A stretch of DNA of 64,000 nucleotides from Siphonodentalium dalli (taxonomy: Eukaryota; Mollusca; Scaphopoda; Gadilida; Siphonodentaliidae). The translations under genes were made by a program, and so were the position numbers. Shown in pieces: positions 58,173 through 64,000 of this stretch; position 1 is the first letter of the stretch, and every line of letters begins with the position of its first letter. The stretch covers positions 144,675,559 to 144,739,558 of the forward strand of contig CP136066.1 of NCBI GenBank assembly GCA_032622095.1, read 5' to 3'. Under the pieces are notes generated by a model. The model saw only the letters and a program-made list of their open reading frames with translations. It was not told the origin of the DNA and did not search any database.

Positions 58173-58554
58173 GTGAGTCGATGTAAAATATAGTCCCGTT
58201 CCTGACTCTGTCGCCCCGCTAACTTATCCCTGCAATTCCGCGACATAACGCCACATATAGACTAAGTATATAAAACGTCATATACTTCATCTATGATAAC
58301 CCTTCCATCGCTACTTGCCGGAGCGTTTTGCCGAAACGCAGAGAAGTTTGTGCGCTGGAAACGAGTCACACAGAAGGGAGCGACTGGTGTGGCGCACTGG
58401 AAAATCTGAAGGTTCTCCATGAAACTGACAAACGCAAACACAAATAAAAGGTCAGCTGACCACAGTGTCACCCGAAAAAGTGGCAAGTCGATGCCGCTTT
58501 GATAAAGAATTTTTTTTGAAATTTTGAAATGTTGAAATTTTCTAAGTCGAAAAG

Positions 58555-59058
58555 TATGGAATCCTATTACGGCCACTTGCTAATGGCGCTTTCGGCGCAC
58601 TTTTTGTCGCTTTCGGCGCATCACGCCGAAAGCGCCGAAAGCGACAAAATGTGCGCCGATCGGCGCACTTTTTGTCGCTTTCGGCGCTTTCGGCGCGCGC
58701 GCCGAAAGCGACAAAAAGTGCGCCATTAGCGTTGTTTCGGCGCGCGCCGAAAGCGCCGAAAGCGACAAAATGTGCGCCGATCGGCGCACTTTTTGTCGCT
58801 TTCGGCGCTTTCGGCGCGCGCCGAAATAACGCTAATGGCGCACATTTTGTCGCTTTTGGCGCACCGCGCCGAAAGCGCCGAAAGCGCCGAAAGCGACAAA
58901 TAGTGCGCCGTTACGGCGCACTTTTTGTCGCTTTCGGCGCTTTCGGCGCTTTCGGCGCGTTACTAATGGCGCACTTTTTGTCGCTTTCGGCGCTTTCGGC
59001 GCATCGCGCCGAAAGCGCCGAAAGCGCCATTAGCAAGTGGCCGTAATAGGATTCCATA
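58555..59058. mobile_element. 504-bp GC-rich nested palindrome with terminal inverted repeats
   Basis: The ends are a 44-bp perfect inverted repeat starting TATGGAATCCTATTACGGCC. The interior consists almost only of three words in both orientations: GGCGCACTTTTTGTCGC, TTTCGGCGC and their complements, so many alternative hairpins are possible. GAAAAG stands directly outside both ends (58549-58554 and 59059-59064), a candidate 6-bp target duplication. The base composition contrasts sharply with the AT-rich intron. No real coding capacity. Confidence 0.88.
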
Positions 59059-59064
59059 GAAAAG

Positions 59065-60459
59065 GGTTAATAACTCCGTAAAAACTAATTTTTCCGTCAT
59101 CTATATACATGTTGCACATCTTCAATATATGGGCAACAATATTTTGAAGTTTCAAATCTCTAGGATGAAAACTGTGGGAGGAGTTGATTACACCATGAAG
59201 GTACTCAAAAGTGTGACGGACGAACGGACGGCCGGACGGCCAGACGAACGGACGGACGGACCCCGTTTCTATAGTCCCCCAAAAATAAATTTTTCGTGGG
59301 ACAATAAACAAGAAAACCACTGTCAGAAATGGTAACGCGCACAATATCATGTTATTATGCATATATAAAATATATTGGAGCTTGGAACCTTCACCAACAG
59401 TGAAATACATTAATAAGAAACATATATTAACTAAGAAATATATTACCTGCTCTGATTTTGCAATGTTATAAATTTTAGAATTCCCTGTCACGACATCAAA
59501 AATGTCCCAGGTTTTGACCTAGTGCAGTATGATCACTACGGGCGTAGCTAGAGTAGAGATGCATGGCATGATCTTGGGGATGAGACACCCTGTCGCTACG
59601 TTCATGTCAGGTCCATGTGCTATATGATGCAGTAGAAGTACGTTTAGCCTATACTGCCAACACAAGTAGATCGTAAACTAGTTACCACAATTCCTCGCTA
59701 TGTGCAGTTAGCAAAACAAACAGCATCGTTCGCTTCTAACTGACACAAACGAGGCAAGTGTTTGTCTTCCACGTACGCAGATACCGAGTACGTTTTAATC
59801 ACATTTACTTCAACACCTCCTACGACACGGCCTAATATATTAATATATTATACGCTTGCCAATATACGCACTAAGAGGGCGTAATAATTATATTCCTATA
59901 AGTGCGTTTCTTCTGTTTCTACAACTGCATGAGGCGAGATGTCGCTATAGAGCCTGTGTATTTTACACATAGTTATATATGCGAAATATACACAAGCAAA
60001 GCACGCTCCGTAGTTTATATCGACACACCATGCATGCGCTGTTTATTTTTATGCATATGTGTGTTCATATGCGCAGATCATGTAATATTGCTCAACGTTG
60101 TTATTTTCTTAATTCCATATCCCTATTTTCGACAAAATGGTGTTATTCATGTAGAGTTGTATGCAGAAACTCTCCATGCATGGTTGTGTTTATCGGATTA
60201 AATTGGACTAAATATTTTAACTTTTTCATTGTTCAGATATTTTGCTTTATGTAATGTTGCAATATATATGTCTGTGGATTTTCGACAATAATAATTGAAT
60301 AGTATACATCCTTTGAGTAATGTTTGATAACAAAATGATAGCATTTGCCACACTGGCATATATATATAGAGGCTAGTGCCGTATATATTCATGGCATGTT
60401 AGCATTCATTCCCTGACAGCGACAAACGCACGAAATAATTTCTTCTCACTATTTATATA
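59065..60459. other. Aminopeptidase intron 7, second half
   Basis: 59210-59265 has GACGGACGAACGGACGG-type short tandem repeats followed by TATAGTCCCCCAAAAATAAA. No exon. Confidence 0.5.
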
Positions 60460-60673
60460 CAGTAAAATGTTCTAATTAATCGACTCCTTAAACACAGCAG
60501 AATTATGGGTAACTTTTCAGGATTTAGTCGGAAATATGGCTTGTTGCCATTCATCGGAAAGCTCTCGGGAGAGCTTTCCGATGAATGGCAACAAGCAATA
60601 TTTCCGACTAAATCCTGAAAAGTTACCCATAATTATCCTGTGTTTAAGGAGTTGATTAATTAGAGCATTACTG
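60460..60673. mobile_element. Fold-back MITE, 'CAGTAATGC' family, copy 3
   Basis: TA (60458-60459), CAGTAAAATGTTCTAATTAA ... TTAATTAGAGCATTACTG, TA (60674-60675). 214 bp, near-perfect palindrome around AGCTCTCGGGAGAGCT. It inserted next to a TA run and ends 28 bases before exon 8, so the branch-point region of this intron must lie in or beside it. Confidence 0.88.
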
Positions 60674-60701
60674 TATATATATATATAATTATGATTTTCA
60701 G

Positions 60702-60815
60702 TGGTTCGGGAACTTGGTTACGTGTAAATGGTGGGATGACCTTTGGCTGAATGAGGGATTCGCTAGTTTCTTTGAAGAGTTCGGTCTCGAACATATGTAT
60801 CCTCAATGGAGACCG
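60702..60815 (+). CDS. ANPEP-like: Aminopeptidase N-like, exon 8 (third zinc ligand)
   Basis: Acceptor ATGATTTTCAG, donor GTGAGT, phase 0/0. [38 protein letters not shown] follows. Glu421 in WLNEGFA is the third zinc ligand and completes HEXXH-X18-E with exon 7. [21 protein letters not shown] is invariant in the family; Cys411-Lys412 replace the common Met/Leu/Ile-x. Confidence 0.96.
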
Positions 60816-61461
60816 GTGAGTGATTTACGTATACATCAATACACATGCGCTGGTACGTAGCCTAAATCATGCAATCCGGAGCTATGACCGACACCTACAT
60901 TATTAATGGACATGGATAGACTAAGAAATGTATTACTTGCGTTACGTTTTCTTCAACCTTATAAGGTTCGATCCCCGCCATTACGTCCCAGAACAATACG
61001 ATAGTCGATGAACCCTTCGTGAATTGTTTTCATGGTCGCCGTAAAATGCAATCCCGCCAGGACATCATTTGACTTTTAGCACCAGACGCATGCATCTCTG
61101 CAGAGCAACACGTCGGTGACTCAACTTACGTATACGTGCATGCGACTGATCCTATTAACTTTGTTGGTATATTCTTGCAATGCATGGCTATCGAAAATTG
61201 ATATAAACATGTGTCGCACTATTCAGTTGTCACCTTTGGTGGGATTTCCCGAACATGTTTGACTAATAGTTGCACACATTGCATGCCCAACCGATTCACA
61301 ACCTATCTCTTATCATGGCACTGATAGTCTTATGTAGAATACTGAGAGGATTAAATTGGCACTAAGTTGATACTGAGAGGCTAATGTGGAACAATGAGAA
61401 CTTATGTAGAACACTGAGAGGCCACGAATCTGTTGTAAAGTGTGTTACTTGAACGTTTCAG
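60816..61461. other. Aminopeptidase intron 8
   Basis: No repeat or exon recognised, apart from a short ACTGAGAGG.TAATGTGGAAC-type direct repeat at 61340-61430. Confidence 0.5.
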
Positions 61462-61596
61462 TTTGAGATGAAGGTGGCGGATGTGTGTCAGTATTCCATG
61501 GATTTCGACGACACGCCCACATCCAGGGCGATGGTTGGAGATCCATACACGAACAGCCAGATCAACAGCATGTTCAATGCCATCACGTATTCTAAG
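61462..61596 (+). CDS. ANPEP-like: Aminopeptidase N-like, exon 9
   Basis: Acceptor AACGTTTCAG, donor GTATAG, 135 nt in phase 0. It reads FEMKVADVCQYSMDFDDTPT SRAMVGDPYTNSQINSMFNA ITYSK. The A-x-x-x-D-x-x-x-S-S/R region and the I-x-x-x-F-x-x-I-x-Y-x-K-G block (the conserved Tyr that stabilises the transition state lies further on in ISYxKGA-type context; here ITYSKGA across the junction) are as expected after the zinc site. Confidence 0.93.
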
Positions 61597-62037
61597 GTAT
61601 AGTTTTTCTATTATACATACATGCCATTATTTCTCCCATGGGCATGACCACAGGGGTTGAATGGGGTGGGTGTTTCAACCAAACTTGGGACAACTGTTTC
61701 AACATTTGGTATTTTCATGCTTGAAGCAACATCTGACAGTTGGAAATGTTAGTAAAAATATATTGAAATTGTCACGATAATTTATTTTTTTGAGCAGAAT
61801 TAGGGAAAATATCCAACCAAATGGATATTAAGTTGAAAATTCCTCAAAAAGTTGGAAAACTTGAGGTACCAATTTTGACAAATTAAAACATTTCCAACCC
61901 AGAGGGGGTAAATATATTTAAGAAATGCATAACTCAAAACAATTTCTTGGTTAAAATGAGTAGATGTGTGCAAGTTATTTATATAAGAGGAAAAGTTCTG
62001 TTATTGTAACTAATTTAGCTCATGTTTTCACCCACAG
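61597..62037. other. Aminopeptidase intron 9
   Basis: 61660-61920 contains TTGGAAA-rich sequence (CAGTTGGAAATGTTAG, AAAGTTGGAAAACTTG) resembling the repeat at 56420-56700. Confidence 0.45.
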
Positions 62038-62103
62038 GGAGCATGTATTGTAAGTCAGATACGGTTCATACTTGGTGATGAAAATTTCAAGAGGGCTTTG
62101 AAG
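62038..62103 (+). CDS. ANPEP-like: Aminopeptidase N-like, exon 10
   Basis: Acceptor TTTCACCCACAG, donor GTATGT, 66 nt. GACIVSQIRFILGDENFKRA LK continues ITYSK from exon 9 as YSKGACIVSQIRFILG, the usual Y-x-K-G-A/S-x-x-x-x-M/I-x-x-x-L-G-x-x-x-F block of M1 enzymes. Confidence 0.93.
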
Positions 62104-63515
62104 GTATGTAATTCTTTTTGCAATAGACCTTTCCACAGCTGTCAATCAAATGATTATTAGCAGACATTTTCGACGAATCAGTGATGAGTCGGTCTCTGGC
62201 TGCATTGCAAATTTTAATGCAATCTGTGTTCACCCTAATTTGGATATCCGTAAAAACAACTTTTTTTTGTTATCAAATAATAATGTACAGAAATTTATAT
62301 TTGCCCCATGACGTAAATTGTTTTTTAATGTTAAAATGAGCAAGCAGTTTAATCTAAAAAAAATAAAAAAAATTATTAATTGTTTTTAGTTAACAAATTA
62401 AATATTAAATTGAGTAAGGAGTTGAATCTAAAAACATTCAAAAAGTTAATTAAACAAAACAATTAAAGGTACTCAATCCGATCAGGCCCTCATAAATTAC
62501 TATTTCTTTGGCTTCGGGGATAAAAAAATAATTGATTCGAGTCGAGGAACCTACCTATAAACGCTCAGAGTGATCAGATATAGATTTTTGAAGTTTTGTT
62601 ATTTCTATTTTTTCTGGCCCAGAAACACACCGTCAAAAGGATGGTCTCAGTCAAAATTGCGTTATTAATACACTTGATTTTAGCGTTATCCATCTTCGTC
62701 TGTTTGAATAAGGGCTTCTGTGGAAATTATGAGTACACATCTCGAGAAATTTGATCGGATTGAGTACCTTTAAGTCAATTAAATTTTGTTTAAAGTCAAA
62801 ATGTTTAAAATATCAAAATGTAAGGAATGCATACAGAGGAGACCATTTGAGCTAGTTATAACATAGGGACAAGCGCTGGTAAACCAATTCAACACTATTT
62901 CTGCAGAAACCTTGTCTCCTAACTGCAACCGTGAGCTCCACTAGTGAATTTGTGTGGAGAGCTCTATTTGAAGGGTTTGCAATCAGTGCTCGTTCAGGAC
63001 AAGAGAATCGTTGACCAAACTTGTATGTGCCATATTTCTCAAAATAGTTTGGGCCATTTGAAAATGTATTGCATGGGTCATTTATTTTTCAGGAATACAC
63101 AGCCATGCAAAAAACTAAACACATGTGTGTAATGTATTTCATTGTATACTGAAATATTCCATGTATTTGTTCGAATAGTATACCGATTAGATTTAAATGA
63201 GTGATATTGTTAGTAAACTGTATTTTACTCCATGACAGACGAGCAATGGCTCCACTAATGTAACTAATTACAATTGCATAACAAATGTAATTACATGCAA
63301 ATAAAATTAGAATTGTTCAGATTGTACATCTTTGACATTTAGAAAAAAACTTAACTTCACATACATATTTTTGTTTTGTTCACTTTGTTTTGTTGGAATT
63401 TTGTTGTTTATTGTTTTTGTTTTTTTTGTAAATTGAATAAATCTGAGTTGACAGGTTCCATAATATGTGGGTAAAGAAACTGCGTCGATTATAATACATG
63501 TGAATTCTGTTTCAG
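62104..63515. other. Aminopeptidase intron 10
   Basis: Contains the MITE at 62467-62769. Elsewhere AT-rich sequence with T-runs (63355-63430); no further exon seen. Confidence 0.55.
62467..62769. mobile_element. TTAA-flanked MITE, 'AGGTACTCAATCCGAT' family, best-preserved copy
   Basis: TTAA (62463-62466) then AGGTACTCAATCCGATCAGG; the right end reads TTTGATCGGATTGAGTACCT then TTAA (62770-62773). Terminal inverted repeats of about 20 bp. 303 bp, no coding capacity; interior words are shared with 3518-3957 and 24700-25157. Confidence 0.88.
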
Positions 63516-63581
63516 GGATATCTGGATACGCACCACTACGGTAACACAGAAACGCAAGATTTGTGGAATGCTATGCAGAAG
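63516..63581 (+). CDS. ANPEP-like: Aminopeptidase N-like, exon 11 (last in window)
   Basis: Acceptor TTCTGTTTCAG, donor GTATCA, 66 nt, phase 0. GYLDTHHYGNTETQDLWNAM QK matches the Y-L-x-x-H-x-Y-x-N-A/T-x-T-x-D-L-W pattern that follows LGxxxFxxGL in M1 enzymes. The joined reading frame stands at 530 codons here; the rest of the catalytic domain and the C-terminal helical domain (usually another 400 or so residues) lie beyond the window. Confidence 0.93.
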
Positions 63582-64000
63582 GTATCAAATGACAACACCT
63601 TAATCCTTTCTGTACAATATACTCATTCCTCAGGAAATGTTCAAATGATATGTTTAAAAAGCGACCACATGTCGTTTCTTGAACTTATTATCTGAACATT
63701 TTCTACCAATGAACATGAGTCGTTCTACACTTGCATTATCTTGTTTTTTCCTTCTATCTGTTTTCTGATTGTATTACACGAACACCTCTCCAAAGGAATA
63801 ATAGTTAATTCCAATATAGAATTTGTATAACTGAATGGGAGAATCCATTCAATGTCGAAATGAGAGAAGTGAGTAGATAGGCGCGAAGCGCCCGGGGTGG
63901 TCGAAAAGATCGAGTGATCTTCTCCTTCACCCCACATGTCGAAATGCTACCACATCAATATATAATATAGGCTAGCACAACCTAGCACAACGAGTGAAGT
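63582..64000. other. Aminopeptidase intron 11 (partial) with dispersed repeat
   Basis: 63825-63985 holds TATAACTGAATGGGAGAATC, the palindrome-rich GGCGCGAAGCGCCCGGGG and GTCGAAAAGATCGAGTGATC, related to 27390-27450 and 890-1000. Confidence 0.55.

Noticed and set aside
58651-59046. A 131-codon Arg/Ser/Ala-rich frame and its minus-strand counterpart
   Set aside because: They follow from the GGCGC/TTTCGGC words of the nested palindrome; both strands are open for the same reason.
1-64000. CRISPR arrays, rRNA or intact tRNA genes
   Set aside because: No regularly spaced direct repeats with unique spacers were seen. The tRNA-like B boxes at 18230 and 39985 belong to SINE-like repeats and do not fold into an obvious complete tRNA.

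Overview
The window is AT-rich animal nuclear DNA. Two protein-coding genes, both on the + strand, are split into short exons with canonical GT/AG borders, and most of the rest is intronic or intergenic sequence packed with transposable-element debris. The repeat mix (Penelope-like retroelement with a GIY-YIG endonuclease, non-LTR retrotransposon remnants, tRNA-derived SINE-like copies, many fold-back/MITE families) suggests an invertebrate metazoan, plausibly marine. I cannot name the species or phylum from the sequence alone.

Gene 1 (3' part, about 1086-27720, +) is a phytanoyl-CoA dioxygenase (PhyH) family Fe(II)/2-oxoglutarate oxygenase. Six exons join in phase into 250 residues plus a stop. 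The HxD metal-binding pair, the distal His and the 2-oxoglutarate Arg are all present. The 5' exons lie before the window. The last intron is about 21 kb (6606-27597) and holds most of the mobile elements: a 1.25-kb element duplicated in inverted orientation, one copy of which was later split by a head-to-head Penelope-like dimer; then SINE-like, LINE ORF1, LINE RT and microsatellite stretches.

Intergenic region (27721-34883): no convincing gene. It contains a candidate poly(A) signal, a TTAA-flanked piggyBac-like MITE, copies of a dispersed element carrying AAAGAGCG motifs, and a degenerate ORF of unknown family.

Gene 2 (5' part, 34884 to beyond 63581, +) is an M1 zinc aminopeptidase of the aminopeptidase N type, a type II membrane ectoenzyme. 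Eleven exons join in phase into 530 codons: short cytoplasmic tail, one signal-anchor helix, Ser/Thr-rich stalk, N-terminal beta domain, GAMEN, HELAH and the third zinc ligand Glu 18 residues later. The C-terminal half lies past the window end. Its introns hold several small fold-back elements, some directly against exon edges, and a striking 504-bp GC-rich nested palindrome with a 6-bp target duplication.

The two genes are same-strand neighbours about 7.2 kb apart with no evident functional link. The most unusual content is structural: the Penelope inverted dimer with one target-site duplication and a hammerhead-like motif broken in one arm, the GC palindrome, the inverted minisatellite pair, and MITEs touching splice sites.
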